Under the pieces are notes generated by a model. That model was not told where the DNA came from and searched no databases. It saw only the letters and a list, made by a program, of their open reading frames with translations. The position numbers and the translations under genes are program-made. Of a stretch of 64,000 nucleotides of DNA, positions 41,562 through 50,634 are shown piece after piece. Position 1 is the first letter of the stretch; every line of letters begins with the position of its first letter. Origin of the DNA: Sphingomonas sp. KR3-1 (lineage in GTDB: Bacteria > Pseudomonadota > Alphaproteobacteria > Sphingomonadales > Sphingomonadaceae). Where the stretch lies: contig NZ_JBDZDQ010000001.1 of NCBI RefSeq assembly GCF_040049295.1, positions 1,922,001 to 1,986,000 of the forward strand, given 5' to 3'.

Positions 41562-42574
41562 ACGCGATCCGCAGCTTCAACGGCGTCGAGCGCGCCGCGG
41601 TCCTGATGATGCTCGTCGGCGAGGAGGAGGCCGCGGCCATCCTGCAGAAGCTCGATCCCGATGAAGTCCGCTCGCTCGGCAAGGCGATGTTCAACGTCGC
41701 CGATGTCAGCGAAGCTGAAGTCGACATCGTCCTCGACGATTTCGTGTTCAAGGCGCGCGAGCGGACCGGCGTGACCTTCGATCCGGCGCCGCGCATCGAG
41801 AGCATCATGAACAAGGCGCTCGGCCCCGAGCGCGCCTCGGGCGTGCTTGCCCGGGTGATGCCGGCCAGCCAGGCCGCCTCGATCGAATGGCTCGACTGGT
41901 TCGAGCCCGAGGAGATCGCCGGGATGATCGAGGCGGAGCATCCGCAGATCGCCGCGGTGCTGCTCGCCAATCTCGATCCCGATGTCGCCGCCAAGGTGTT
42001 CGAGCATCTGCCCGAAGCCGCGCAGCCGCAGATCCTGCGCCGTATCGCCAAGCTCGGCCCGATCCCGCCCGAGGCGATCGAGACGCTGAAGACCATGCTC
42101 CAGGGCCGTGTCGGCACCGGCTCGCGCAAGTCGTCGGGCGGCCTCCAGCTGGGCGGCACCCGCGAGGCGGCGAAGATCCTGTCGGGTGCCCGCAAGGTCA
42201 CCGAGCAGCGCGTCATGCCCAAGCTCGCCAAGATCGACCGCGACGTGGCGCGCGCGATCGAAGAGGCGATGTTCGTCTTCGACAATCTGCTCGAGCTCGA
42301 CGACAAGAACCTGTCGACCCTGATCCGCAACATCGACACGACCATCCTGGTCAAGTCGCTGAAGGGCGTCGAGGAAGAAGTTCGCGAGCGTTTCCTCGGC
42401 TGCATGTCGAGCCGTGCCGCCGACGGCATCCGCGACGAGATGGAATCGCTCGGACCGATGAAGATGGCCGATGTGCTCGATGCGCAGAAGGCGATGATCG
42501 CGATTGCCCGCGGCCTGGTGAAGGACGGCACGCTGCAGATGCCCTCGAAGGGCGGAGACGACGACTATGTCTGA
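41558..42574 (+). CDS. fliG: Flagellar motor switch protein FliG
   Basis: FliG is the rotor protein that receives torque from the stators. The 338-residue protein starts at a GTG overlapping the fliF stop. It has the N-domain (ERAAVLMMLVGEEEAAAILQ), the middle-domain EHPQIAAVLLANLDPDVAAK, and the C-domain with the charged torque helix AIEEAMFVFDNLLELDDKNL. No deviation from the family plan was noticed. Confidence 0.97.
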   Translation: MNAIRSFNGVERAAVLMMLVGEEEAAAILQKLDPDEVRSLGKAMFNVADVSEAEVDIVLDDFVFKARERTGVTFDPAPRIESIMNKALGPERASGVLARVMPASQAASIEWLDWFEPEEIAGMIEAEHPQIAAVLLANLDPDVAAKVFEHLPEAAQPQILRRIAKLGPIPPEAIETLKTMLQGRVGTGSRKSSGGLQLGGTREAAKILSGARKVTEQRVMPKLAKIDRDVARAIEEAMFVFDNLLELDDKNLSTLIRNIDTTILVKSLKGVEEEVRERFLGCMSSRAADGIRDEMESLGPMKMADVLDAQKAMIAIARGLVKDGTLQMPSKGGDDDYV

Positions 42575-43298
42575 TTTCGCGCCGGGCTTTGCCGGGCGGA
42601 TCAGCGCGGCCGGGACCGTCCTGGCCCGTGCGTTCGGGGACAGTGCGGACTTCGCTCCCTCCGAAGTCGACCGGATCGGCCGCCGGGTGTTCGAGGAAGC
42701 GCCGGCCCAGCCGCGCCACTTCGCGCCCGCCAATCCCGATGCCAACCCGACCGAGGGCTGGGATCCCTTTGCCGCCGACAAGCAGCACAATCACGATCAC
42801 GGCCCGTTCGTCGATCCGATCGCGGCGGCGCATGAGGCGGGGTTCGCCGAAGGCCATGCCGCGGCGACCGTCGAGATCGAGGCGGCGCGGGCCCGCGAGG
42901 CGGCGCTGCTCGATCAGGTCTCGACCGCGCTCGCCACCGGCGCGCATTTCGATCGTGACCGCATGGCCGGCCAGCTGCGCCAGACCGTGCTCCACCTCGT
43001 CACCAAGCTGGTCGGCGAAGTCGGTGTCGCGCCCGATGTGCTTGCCCAGCGGATCAACGCGGCGGTCGACCTGCTTGCCGACAGCGCCGAATCCGCCCTG
43101 TTGCGCCTGCATCCGGAGGATGTCGCCTTCGTCCAGGGCAAGCTGCCCGCCACCGTCTTCCCGGTCGGCGATCCGCATATCGCGCGCGGCGGCTTCGTCA
43201 TCGAAAGCGCCTCGACGATCATCGAGGACGGCCCCGACCTGTGGCTCGAGCAGCTCGCCCAGGCGATCGACCGCGTGCCGATTCCGCCCGCATGCTGA
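42567..43298 (+). CDS. fliH: Flagellar export ATPase regulator FliH
   Basis: FliH binds and controls the FliI ATPase. The 243-residue protein has a variable N-terminus and an alanine/glutamate-rich helical middle with the GxxxG-like EAGFAEGHAAATVEIEAA. The C-domain has HLVTKLVGEVGVAPDVLAQR and LLRLHPEDVAFV, as in the FliH/YscL family. It overlaps fliG by eight bases and fliI by seven. Confidence 0.88.
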   Translation: MSDFAPGFAGRISAAGTVLARAFGDSADFAPSEVDRIGRRVFEEAPAQPRHFAPANPDANPTEGWDPFAADKQHNHDHGPFVDPIAAAHEAGFAEGHAAATVEIEAARAREAALLDQVSTALATGAHFDRDRMAGQLRQTVLHLVTKLVGEVGVAPDVLAQRINAAVDLLADSAESALLRLHPEDVAFVQGKLPATVFPVGDPHIARGGFVIESASTIIEDGPDLWLEQLAQAIDRVPIPPAC

Positions 43299-44620
43299 AC
43301 CGTTTCCCCGAACATTATCTGGACGGCCTCGACCTGGGCAGTTTCGCGGCCCAGCCGCGGATCTCCGGCCGGCTCGCTTCCTATGACGGGCTGCTGATGG
43401 AGGCGGTCGGCCTCCAGCTGCCGGTCGGCACGGTCTGCGCGATCGGCGACGGCGAGAGCCGGGTCGAGGCCGAAGTGATCGGCTTCCGCTCCGGCCGCAC
43501 GCTGCTCATGAATCTTGGCGGCCCTGCCGCGCTGCTGCCCAACGCGCCTGTCCGCCCGATCGGCCCTCCCGGAGAGGCCGAGGTCGGCGCGGCGATGCTC
43601 GGCCGCGTCGTCGATGGCTCGGGCCGCCCGATCGACGGGCTCGGCCCGATCCGCGGCGCGGGCAAATGGCCGCTTGCCGGCAAGCCCGCCTCGCCGCTGG
43701 ACCGCGGAAGGGTGCTCGAGCCGCTCGACGTCGGCGTGCGCGCGATCAACGGGTTGCTGACGATCGGCCAGGGCCAGCGCGTCGGCATCATGGCCGGATC
43801 GGGCGTCGGCAAGTCGGTGCTGCTCGGCATGATGGTCCGCGCGGCGCAGGCCGAAGTGATCGTCATCGGGCTGATCGGCGAGCGCAGCCGCGAAGTCGCA
43901 GACTTCCTCGAAACCAAGGTGGCCGGGGAGGCGCGCGCGCGCTCCGTGGTCGTTGCGGTGCCCGCCAACCATTCGCCCGTGCTCCGCATCCGCGGCGCTC
44001 TGCGTGCCACCGCGATTGCCGAGGCGTTCCGCGCCGAGGGCAAGAAGGTGCTGCTGATCATGGATTCGCTCACCCGCGTCGCCCATGCCGGCCGCGAGAT
44101 CGGGCTGGCGCTGGGCGAGCCGGCCTCGGCGCGCGGCTATCCGCCCTCGGCGATCGCGATGCTGCCGAGCCTGATCGAGCGCGCGGGCACCGACGTGCAT
44201 ACCGGCGGCTCGATCACCGCGATCTACACGGTGCTCGCCGATGGCGACGACGGCAACGATCCGGTGGTCGATTCGGCCCGCTCGATCCTCGACGGCCATA
44301 TCGTGCTGAGCCGCGCGCTCGCCGAGCGGGGCGTCTATCCGGCGATCGATCTCGGCCCGTCGGTCAGCCGCGTGATGACCGACATCGCGCCCAAGGAGCA
44401 TGTCGCCGCCGCGCGCGTGCTGCGCCGCCACCTCGCCACCTATGAAGAAAATCGCGACCTGGTGCTGATGGGCGCCTATCGCCCCGGCGCCGACCCCGAG
44501 ATCGACGCGGCGATCGCCTGCCACCCGGCGGTGATGGAATATATCCGCCAGGGCGCCGACGATACCGTCTCGCTTCCCGACGCGGTGACCGAGCTGGTCG
44601 GCGTGTTCGGGCATGGCTAG
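43292..44620 (+). CDS. fliI: Flagellum-specific ATP synthase FliI
   Basis: FliI is the export-gate ATPase related to F1 beta. The 442-residue protein has Walker A GIMAGSGVGKSVLLG, VIVIGLIGERSREVADFLE, Walker B VLLIMDSLTRVAHAGREIGL and GSITAIYTVLADGDDGNDPV. I used the ATG at 43292 (MLNRFPEHYLD), since the slightly longer frame has no better start. Confidence 0.97.
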   Translation: MLNRFPEHYLDGLDLGSFAAQPRISGRLASYDGLLMEAVGLQLPVGTVCAIGDGESRVEAEVIGFRSGRTLLMNLGGPAALLPNAPVRPIGPPGEAEVGAAMLGRVVDGSGRPIDGLGPIRGAGKWPLAGKPASPLDRGRVLEPLDVGVRAINGLLTIGQGQRVGIMAGSGVGKSVLLGMMVRAAQAEVIVIGLIGERSREVADFLETKVAGEARARSVVVAVPANHSPVLRIRGALRATAIAEAFRAEGKKVLLIMDSLTRVAHAGREIGLALGEPASARGYPPSAIAMLPSLIERAGTDVHTGGSITAIYTVLADGDDGNDPVVDSARSILDGHIVLSRALAERGVYPAIDLGPSVSRVMTDIAPKEHVAAARVLRRHLATYEENRDLVLMGAYRPGADPEIDAAIACHPAVMEYIRQGADDTVSLPDAVTELVGVFGHG

Positions 44621-45038
44621 GGATTCGAAGAAGCTCGGGCGCCTGCTGCGCGTCCGCACGCTCCAGCTCGATCTGGTCCGCGCCGACGAGGTTCGCGCGC
44701 GCGCCAAGGTCGATCAGGAAGCCAGGCTGCGCGATCGCATCGCCAATCTCGCCGCGAACATCGCGCCGGCGCCGAGCGCGTCGGAATCCGCCTCGAACCT
44801 GGCCGCCGCCGCGCATTTCCGCGATCGGCTCCACCAGTCCGCCTTCGCTGCCGACAAGCGCGTCGAAGTCGCCGAGCAGAGCCTTGAGATGGCGCGCGTC
44901 GCCACCCGCGAGGCGCGCCGCGACCAGAACGCGATCGAGAAGCTGATCACTCGCGCCGAGGCCGATGCGGCGCTCAAGGCGCTGCGCGAACTGGAGGAGC
45001 TTCCTCCCATGGGCAAAAATCGGCACGATATTTGCTGA
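44613..45038 (+). CDS. fliJ: Flagellar export protein FliJ
   Basis: FliJ is a coiled-coil stalk protein of the export ATPase. The 141-residue product is almost entirely charged helix (RLLRVRTLQLDLVRADEVRA and SLEMARVATREARRDQNAIE). It overlaps fliI by eight bases in the usual gene order. Primary-sequence conservation in this family is low, so position and coiled-coil character carry much of the call. Confidence 0.85.
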   Translation: MARDSKKLGRLLRVRTLQLDLVRADEVRARAKVDQEARLRDRIANLAANIAPAPSASESASNLAAAAHFRDRLHQSAFAADKRVEVAEQSLEMARVATREARRDQNAIEKLITRAEADAALKALRELEELPPMGKNRHDIC

Positions 45039-45073
45039 GATCCCGGTGAACCTAGTGTCACGGGGACCTGAAC

Positions 45074-46603
45074 TTGATCCAGCCTTCCACTGCGCTTCCC
45101 ACGATGTCCGTGGGGCCCGTCAAGCCGAACGCCGCGATTTCCGCGGGCGCGAGCGGCTTTGCGCTGGCCCTGGGAGCGCTGATGCCCAAGATCGCCGTGC
45201 CTTCAGCCGCTCCACAGGGGGAAGCGGCGGGGGCGGCGGTCCTTCTGCCCGGCCGGCAAGAGGGTGCCGAAGCCGGCAAGGAATTGCCGGATGCCGTGCT
45301 CGGCCTCGACGGCAAGGGCGAGGATCAGCCGGACGCCGGCACCGATAGCGAGGACGACGACAAGGAGGGCGAAGACGCGCCCGCCTCGCCTTTTGCCTGG
45401 TTCGCCACGGCGCAGATGCCGGTCGCCCCGCCTGCCGCCAAGGCCGAGACAATCGATGCGCTGCCGGGCGTGAAGGCGGAAGCAGCCGGCAAGACGCGCG
45501 GCCGCCGCGAAGTCCAGCTGCCCGATGCCCCGGTCGCCCAGACGGAAGACGCGCCGGTGGTCGAAGCCGCGCCGGTGGCCCAAGCAGCGACCGTGCCTGT
45601 CGCCAAGGTCGCCGCGGCCGTGCCCGGCATTGTCGCGCCCGAGGTGAAGCTGCAGCCGGCGCCGCGCCGCGGCGAGGCGCGCCCGGCAAGGACCGATGCC
45701 GCCCCTGCAGCCCCGTCGCGCGCGGCCCTCGTCGATCCCGAGGTCGATGCCGCCGCCGCCCGGGCTGTTGCCAGCGCGACGACCACCGACGCCCCGGTGC
45801 CCAAGTCTCCCGCGCTCGCGTCTTCCGCGCCCAAGTCTCCCGCGCCCGCGTCTTTGGCGCCCGTTGCCCAGGCGCCGCACGAGCTGCGCCAGGCGGCTGC
45901 CGAGGCGCCCGTCGTGCGGATCGCGCTCGATCGCCCGGCGCCGCCGCGCCAGGTCTCGATCGCCGATGTCACGCAGGGCCAGCGCGAAGCGGTTGCGCCG
46001 CTCGGCGAGGCCGCCGCGCCGGCCGCCTTCGAGCTGCCCCAGCCGCGCACCGCCGCCAGCGATCCGCAGGTCGACCTGTCGACTCTCTCGGTGCCGACGA
46101 CTGGCACCCAGACCGCGACCGCCGTTGCGGCGACCGCGCAGGGCCAGGGCGGCACGCTCGACACGCGCCACCAGGAATGGACCTCGCAGATGATCGACAA
46201 GATCGAGGCGCTGCGCGACGCCGCGCCGCTCCGCGAGACCAAGATCAGCCTGATGCCGGAGGGTCTGGGCAAGCTCGATATCGCGATTCGCCAGGACGAT
46301 GCCGGCATGCACGTCGCGTTCAGCACCGACACCCAGGCCGCGCGGCAGCTGATCAGCGATGCCCAGCCCAAGCTGGCCGAGATCGCGCAGGAGCGCGGCA
46401 TCCGCATCGTCTCGAGCAGCGTCGAATCGAACGCGACGGGGAACAATGGCGGGAGCGGTACCGGCAGCAGCGGCGCGAGCAATCCGCAGATGCACCAGGG
46501 CCAGCGCCAGGACGCCGCGCCCAATCGCCACCAGCCCTCGGCACCGCCCAGCGCGCGCCGCGGGGCCGAGACTTCCACCAACGAGGACGAACGGGTCGCC
46601 TGA
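45074..46603 (+). CDS. fliK: Flagellar hook-length control protein FliK
   Basis: FliK measures hook length and switches export specificity. The 509-residue protein is mostly alanine/proline-rich disordered sequence. A C-terminal folded domain carries TKISLMPEGLGKLDIAIRQD and MHVAFSTDTQAARQLISDAQ, typical of the Flg_hook domain. The start is uncertain: TTG at 45074 has GGGGA about eight bases upstream, while the first ATG (45104) has no ribosome site. Confidence 0.88.
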   Translation: MIQPSTALPTMSVGPVKPNAAISAGASGFALALGALMPKIAVPSAAPQGEAAGAAVLLPGRQEGAEAGKELPDAVLGLDGKGEDQPDAGTDSEDDDKEGEDAPASPFAWFATAQMPVAPPAAKAETIDALPGVKAEAAGKTRGRREVQLPDAPVAQTEDAPVVEAAPVAQAATVPVAKVAAAVPGIVAPEVKLQPAPRRGEARPARTDAAPAAPSRAALVDPEVDAAAARAVASATTTDAPVPKSPALASSAPKSPAPASLAPVAQAPHELRQAAAEAPVVRIALDRPAPPRQVSIADVTQGQREAVAPLGEAAAPAAFELPQPRTAASDPQVDLSTLSVPTTGTQTATAVAATAQGQGGTLDTRHQEWTSQMIDKIEALRDAAPLRETKISLMPEGLGKLDIAIRQDDAGMHVAFSTDTQAARQLISDAQPKLAEIAQERGIRIVSSSVESNATGNNGGSGTGSSGASNPQMHQGQRQDAAPNRHQPSAPPSARRGAETSTNEDERVA

Positions 46604-46618
46604 GACCCCCGGAGATAG

Positions 46619-47257
46619 ATGATGGCCGATACCAAGACCGAGGGCGCCGAAGCGCCGAAGAAAAAGGGCAAGGGCAAGCTTCTGCTGCTCGTGGGCCTGC
46701 CGGTGCTGCTGCTCGGCGGCGGCGGTGGCGCGGCATTCTACGGCATGCAGGCGGGCTGGTTCAGCGCCGCCGCGCATGCCGAGGAGAATGACGGGCCCAA
46801 GCTCGTCCCCAAGAGCGAGGAAAAGCGCGCCTCGATGAGCGGCGGCGGCGAGGATGGCCATGGCGGCGAGGGCGAGGGCGGCGGTGCGGCCCCCGGCCAT
46901 GGCGGCATGCCGACCCCCAAGGGCGAGGGCGGCGATAAATATGCCTCCAGCTACTATCCGATGGAGAAGGAGTTCACCTCGAACCTCCAGGACAGCGTCC
47001 ATTTCGTCCAGGTCGGCATCGCCGTCTCGACACCCTATGACGAGCGCGTCCTCGACAACATCAAGACGCACGAGATCGCGATTCGCTCGGCCGTGCTGAT
47101 GGCGCTGGGCGAGACCACGGAGGACGAGGTCTTCACCGCAGAGGGCAAGCGCCACATCCAGGATCGCCTGGCCAAGGCAATCAATGGCGTTTTGAAGGAA
47201 AAGGAAGGCTTTGGCGGGGTTAGTAACGTCTACTTTACCAATTTCATTGTTCAGTGA
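46619..47257 (+). CDS. fliL: Flagellar basal body-associated protein FliL
   Basis: FliL surrounds stators in the membrane. The 212-residue protein has a lysine-rich cytoplasmic tail, one helix (LLLLVGLPVLLLGGGGGAAF, about 20-40) and an unusually long glycine- and histidine-rich linker. The periplasmic FliL domain contains FTSNLQDSVHFVQVGIAVST and the C-terminal GVSNVYFTNFIVQ. Two adjacent ATGs (46619, 46622) are equally possible. Confidence 0.93.
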   Translation: MMADTKTEGAEAPKKKGKGKLLLLVGLPVLLLGGGGGAAFYGMQAGWFSAAAHAEENDGPKLVPKSEEKRASMSGGGEDGHGGEGEGGGAAPGHGGMPTPKGEGGDKYASSYYPMEKEFTSNLQDSVHFVQVGIAVSTPYDERVLDNIKTHEIAIRSAVLMALGETTEDEVFTAEGKRHIQDRLAKAINGVLKEKEGFGGVSNVYFTNFIVQ

Positions 47258-47263
47258 ACGGGC

Positions 47264-48208
47264 ATGGTTAACAGCCCTTCACTAGACGCAGCCGAACGGC
47301 GAGAACGTCCCCGCGCCAACGCAGAGCATGCGCCGGTGCTGGGGACGGCCAATCTCAATCCGTTCGGCGATCTGGTCACGCTGCAGCACCTGAGTGCGCG
47401 GCTGGCGAAGTCGTTGAAGGGCGCCTTTGAAGGGCTTCTCCGCAAGGATTTGCGCGCCTGGGCCGAGCCGCTCTCGGTCCAGCGCTTTGCCGATTACAAG
47501 GCGGAGCGCGGCGGCGTGCTCTCGGCTTGGCAGCCCATGGCGATGGGCAATGCCCGCGCCCGCGCCCAGTTCGTGCTCGAAGCCGGGCTGGTGTTCGAGA
47601 TGCTCGACGCGTTCTTCGGCGGCGACGGCGAAGCACCGCATCCGCTGCCCACCGAATTCACGCCGGCCGCCGAGGCGCTGGTCTGCCGGCTCGCGGCATC
47701 GGCGACCGGCCTGCTCGACAAGGCCTGGGAGCCGCTGGCGCGCATCGCCTTCCGCGCCGAAGCCACGCCGAACCTCGCCGCCGTTCCGGATCTCGGCAAT
47801 GACGATCCCGTGGTCGTCACGCGTTTCGGCATCGCGCCGGGCGAGGGCAAGCCGCATTTCTTCGACATTCTCTATCCCGTCGCCGCCCTGAAGCCGCACG
47901 GCTCCGCGCTGATGGTCAAGGTGCATGGCAAGCAGGACGAGGTCGAGCCCGAATGGCGCTCGGGCCTCACCCGCGCAGTGATGGCGGTGACCCTGCCCGT
48001 GCGCTCGGTGCTCGCCGAGCCGACCCTGCCGCTCGGCCGCCTGCTCGAGCTCAAGGAAGGCGATGTCATCCCGATCGACTTCGGCCCCGAGGTTCCGGTG
48101 ATGGTGGCCCGCCGCCGCCTCGGCACCGGCCTTGTCGGCACCGCCAACGGCCGCGCCGCGGTCCGCCTCACTTCGCTCGAACCGATCAACGCAGAGGACT
48201 TCCAATGA
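47264..48208 (+). CDS. fliM: Flagellar motor switch protein FliM, lacking the CheY-binding N-terminus
   Basis: FliM is the middle switch-ring protein. The 314-residue protein has the middle domain beginning LSARLAKSLKGAFEGLLRKD, with LSVQRFADYKAE, and a C-terminal SpoA-like domain (LGRLLELKEGDVIPIDFG). The N-terminal peptide that normally binds CheY-P (LSQxEIDALL) is missing. An in-frame stop at 47255-47257 shows the protein cannot extend further upstream. It overlaps fliN by four bases. Confidence 0.9.
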   Translation: MVNSPSLDAAERRERPRANAEHAPVLGTANLNPFGDLVTLQHLSARLAKSLKGAFEGLLRKDLRAWAEPLSVQRFADYKAERGGVLSAWQPMAMGNARARAQFVLEAGLVFEMLDAFFGGDGEAPHPLPTEFTPAAEALVCRLAASATGLLDKAWEPLARIAFRAEATPNLAAVPDLGNDDPVVVTRFGIAPGEGKPHFFDILYPVAALKPHGSALMVKVHGKQDEVEPEWRSGLTRAVMAVTLPVRSVLAEPTLPLGRLLELKEGDVIPIDFGPEVPVMVARRRLGTGLVGTANGRAAVRLTSLEPINAEDFQ

Positions 48209-48501
48209 ACGACATGACGGCCACCTTCCAGGCCGACACGGCGCTGGCGGCCAATTTCCGGCTGTTGCAGGACGTCGACGTCAAGCTGACCGTCGAGATC
48301 GGTTCGACCCGCCTCACTCTGCGCGAGCTGCTCGCGCTCGGCGAGGAGAGCGTGATCGAGCTCGACCGCGAGGCCAATGAGCTGCTCGACGTGTTCGTCA
48401 ACGGCACGCTGATCGGCCGCGGCGAGGTCGTCACGGTCGGCGAGAAGTTCGGCGTGCGGATGACCGAGCTGGTCAGCCCCGACAAGCGCGCGGTGCGCTG
48501 A
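48205..48501 (+). CDS. fliN: Flagellar motor switch protein FliN
   Basis: FliN is the C-ring base protein. The 98-residue product is essentially one SpoA domain: DVDVKLTVEIGSTRLTLREL, then VIELDREANELLDVFVNGTL and GEVVTVGEKFGVRMTEL. The ATG at 48205 overlaps the fliM stop. Confidence 0.96.
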   Translation: MNDMTATFQADTALAANFRLLQDVDVKLTVEIGSTRLTLRELLALGEESVIELDREANELLDVFVNGTLIGRGEVVTVGEKFGVRMTELVSPDKRAVR

Positions 48502-48505
48502 CCCC

Positions 48506-48754
48506 ATGACGATGTACATCATCAAGCTGATCGTGCTGCTGCCGCTCGTCTGCGGCCTGATGGTCGGTTGCCTCTATGCCTGGCGCAAGCTCGAGACGCG
48601 GCTGCCCAAGAACCAGACGACCCGGATGGTGCAGCTCAAGGAAACGATGATGCTCGGGCCGGGCCTGCGCCTCGCCGTGATCGAGTTCGAGGGGCAGAAG
48701 CTGCTCGTCTCGGTCACCCGCAGCGGCGTCACCCTGGTGGACAAGCCGCAGTGA
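48506..48754 (+). CDS. fliO: Flagellar biosynthesis protein FliO
   Basis: FliO assists assembly of the FliP ring. The 82-residue protein has one N-terminal helix ([20 protein letters not shown]) and a short domain, [20 protein letters not shown], of the FliO type. Its identity is supported by its place between fliN and fliP. Its stop overlaps the fliP GTG. Confidence 0.85.
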   Translation: MTMYIIKLIVLLPLVCGLMVGCLYAWRKLETRLPKNQTTRMVQLKETMMLGPGLRLAVIEFEGQKLLVSVTRSGVTLVDKPQ

Positions 48755-49581
48755 CGCGCGCGATCGTCTCGGCGCCGCGCACGGTGGGCGGCCGCGCCGC
48801 GCTGTTCATCGGGCTGCTGGCCTTCTTCGTCCTCTTCGCCATGCCGGCGCTCGCCCAGGCGGCTGCGCCCGCCGTGCCCGCGCCGGTCGCGACGCCGGGC
48901 GTGGGCGAAGCCGTGGACCGCGCGCTGGGCGATCTTGGCGGCGGCAACGCCCCGCTCAGCCTGTCGCTCCAGGTCCTCATCATCATGGGCCTGCTCTCGG
49001 TGCTGCCGGGCATCCTGCTGATGATGACCAGCTTCACCCGGATCATCATCGTGCTATCGCTGCTCCGCCAGGCGCTGGGCCTCCAGCAGACCCCGCCCAA
49101 CCAGGTGCTGATCGGGCTGTCGCTGTTCCTCAGCTTCTTCGTGATGGCGCCGACGCTCAACACGATGAACGTCAACGCGATCCAGCCCTATTCGGCCGGC
49201 AAGATCGGCGCGAGCGAGATGATCGCCAAGTCGGGCGAGGCGCTGCACGGCTTCATGATCAAGCAGACCCGCACCAAGGACGTCACCCTGTTCGCCGGCC
49301 TCGCCAAGAGCGGCCCCTATGCCAAGCCGGAAGACGTGCCCTTCTCGGTGCTGCTCCCCGCCTATGTCACCAGCGAGCTCAAGACCGCCTTCCAGATCGG
49401 CTTCCTGATCTTCCTGCCCTTCCTGGTGATCGACATGGTCGTCGCCACGGTGCTGATGGCGCTGGGCATGATGATGCTGTCGCCGACGATCATATCGCTG
49501 CCCTTCAAGCTGCTGCTCTTCGTCCTGGTCGACGGATGGGCGCTGACGATGGGTTCGCTCGCCTCCAGCTTTGTGAGCTAG
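48751..49581 (+). CDS. fliP: Flagellar export gate protein FliP
   Basis: FliP forms the core of the export channel. The 276-residue protein starts at a GTG overlapping fliO and has a cleavable leader ([15 protein letters not shown]). The conserved [40 protein letters not shown] and [20 protein letters not shown] follow. Confidence 0.96.
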   Translation: MTRAIVSAPRTVGGRAALFIGLLAFFVLFAMPALAQAAAPAVPAPVATPGVGEAVDRALGDLGGGNAPLSLSLQVLIIMGLLSVLPGILLMMTSFTRIIIVLSLLRQALGLQQTPPNQVLIGLSLFLSFFVMAPTLNTMNVNAIQPYSAGKIGASEMIAKSGEALHGFMIKQTRTKDVTLFAGLAKSGPYAKPEDVPFSVLLPAYVTSELKTAFQIGFLIFLPFLVIDMVVATVLMALGMMMLSPTIISLPFKLLLFVLVDGWALTMGSLASSFVS

Positions 49582-49586
49582 CCCCG

Positions 49587-49856
49587 ATGGACGCCGATTA
49601 CTTCCTCACCGTCGGCCGCGAGGCGATGTGGGTGCTGGCGCTCGCCGCCACGCCGATCCTGGTGCCGGCGCTGCTTGCCGGCCTGGTGCTCGGCATGGTC
49701 CAGGCCGCGACGTCGATCCAGGAGCAGACGCTCACCTTCGTCCCCAAGCTGATCGTGGTCGGGCTGAGCCTGGTCATCTTCGGCTCGATGATCCTCGGCC
49801 TGCTCGGCGACTTCATGGTGAGCATCTTCGAGCGCATTCCGGACCTGGTGAAGTAA
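49587..49856 (+). CDS. fliQ: Flagellar export gate protein FliQ
   Basis: FliQ is the 89-residue two-helix gate subunit. It shows GREAMWVLALAATPILVPAL, then QAATSIQEQTLTFVPKL, the family signature. It lies five bases after fliP and four before fliR. Confidence 0.96.
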   Translation: MDADYFLTVGREAMWVLALAATPILVPALLAGLVLGMVQAATSIQEQTLTFVPKLIVVGLSLVIFGSMILGLLGDFMVSIFERIPDLVK

Positions 49857-49860
49857 GCCG

Positions 49861-50634
49861 ATGCTGATGGGCTTCGGCCTCTCGATCGAGCCCCAGCTCT
49901 GGGCGCTGCTGTTCGCGATGGTGCGGATCGGCGCGGCGTTCGTCGCGGCGCCGGTGTTCAGCGCGATGGCGATCCCGCTGCCCGCGCGCATCGCGCTCAC
50001 CGGCGCGATCGGCGTGCTGGTGATCAACGTCGCGCACATCACCCCGCCCGCGCAGATCTTCTCGCTCACCACCTTCCTCGCCGTCGCCGCCGAGGCGCTG
50101 ACCGGCCTGGCGATGGGCTTCGTGCTCCAGATCGCCTTCGCCGCGCCGATGGTGGCGAGCGAAGTGATCTCGATGTCGATGGGCCTCGGCTTCACCAATG
50201 CCGTCGACCCGACCAGCGGCCACTCGACGCCGGCGATCGGCACCTTCCTGTCGCTGATGCTGACGCTGGTCTTCCTCGCGGTCGACGGGCATCTTGTCCT
50301 CGTCGACCTCGTCGTGCGCAGCTATGCCGTCATGCCCCCCGGCGCCTGGATCGCGCCCGAGCGCCTGCTCGGCATCGCGATGTTCGGCGGCTACACCTTC
50401 CTCGCCGGGCTGCTGCTGTCGCTGCCGATCGGCTTCTTGCTGCTCTGCCTCAACCTGATCGTCGGCATGCTCAGCCGCGCCGCGCCGGCGCTCAACCTGT
50501 TCGCGATCGGCCTGCCCGCCAGCCTGCTGTTCGGCGTCGTTGCGCTCACGCTCGCGCTGCCGGCGATGGGCGATTATCTCGTCGTCATCGTGCGTGAATC
50601 GCTCACGATGATGCCGCAGCTGGTGCTCGGCTGA
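49861..50634 (+). CDS. fliR: Flagellar export gate protein FliR
   Basis: FliR completes the export-gate core. The 257-residue protein has about six helices with RIGAAFVAAPVFSAMAIPLP near the N-terminus and GLGFTNAVDPTSGHSTPAIG in the middle, both typical. Its stop shares one base with the flhB ATG. Confidence 0.95.
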   Translation: MLMGFGLSIEPQLWALLFAMVRIGAAFVAAPVFSAMAIPLPARIALTGAIGVLVINVAHITPPAQIFSLTTFLAVAAEALTGLAMGFVLQIAFAAPMVASEVISMSMGLGFTNAVDPTSGHSTPAIGTFLSLMLTLVFLAVDGHLVLVDLVVRSYAVMPPGAWIAPERLLGIAMFGGYTFLAGLLLSLPIGFLLLCLNLIVGMLSRAAPALNLFAIGLPASLLFGVVALTLALPAMGDYLVVIVRESLTMMPQLVLG

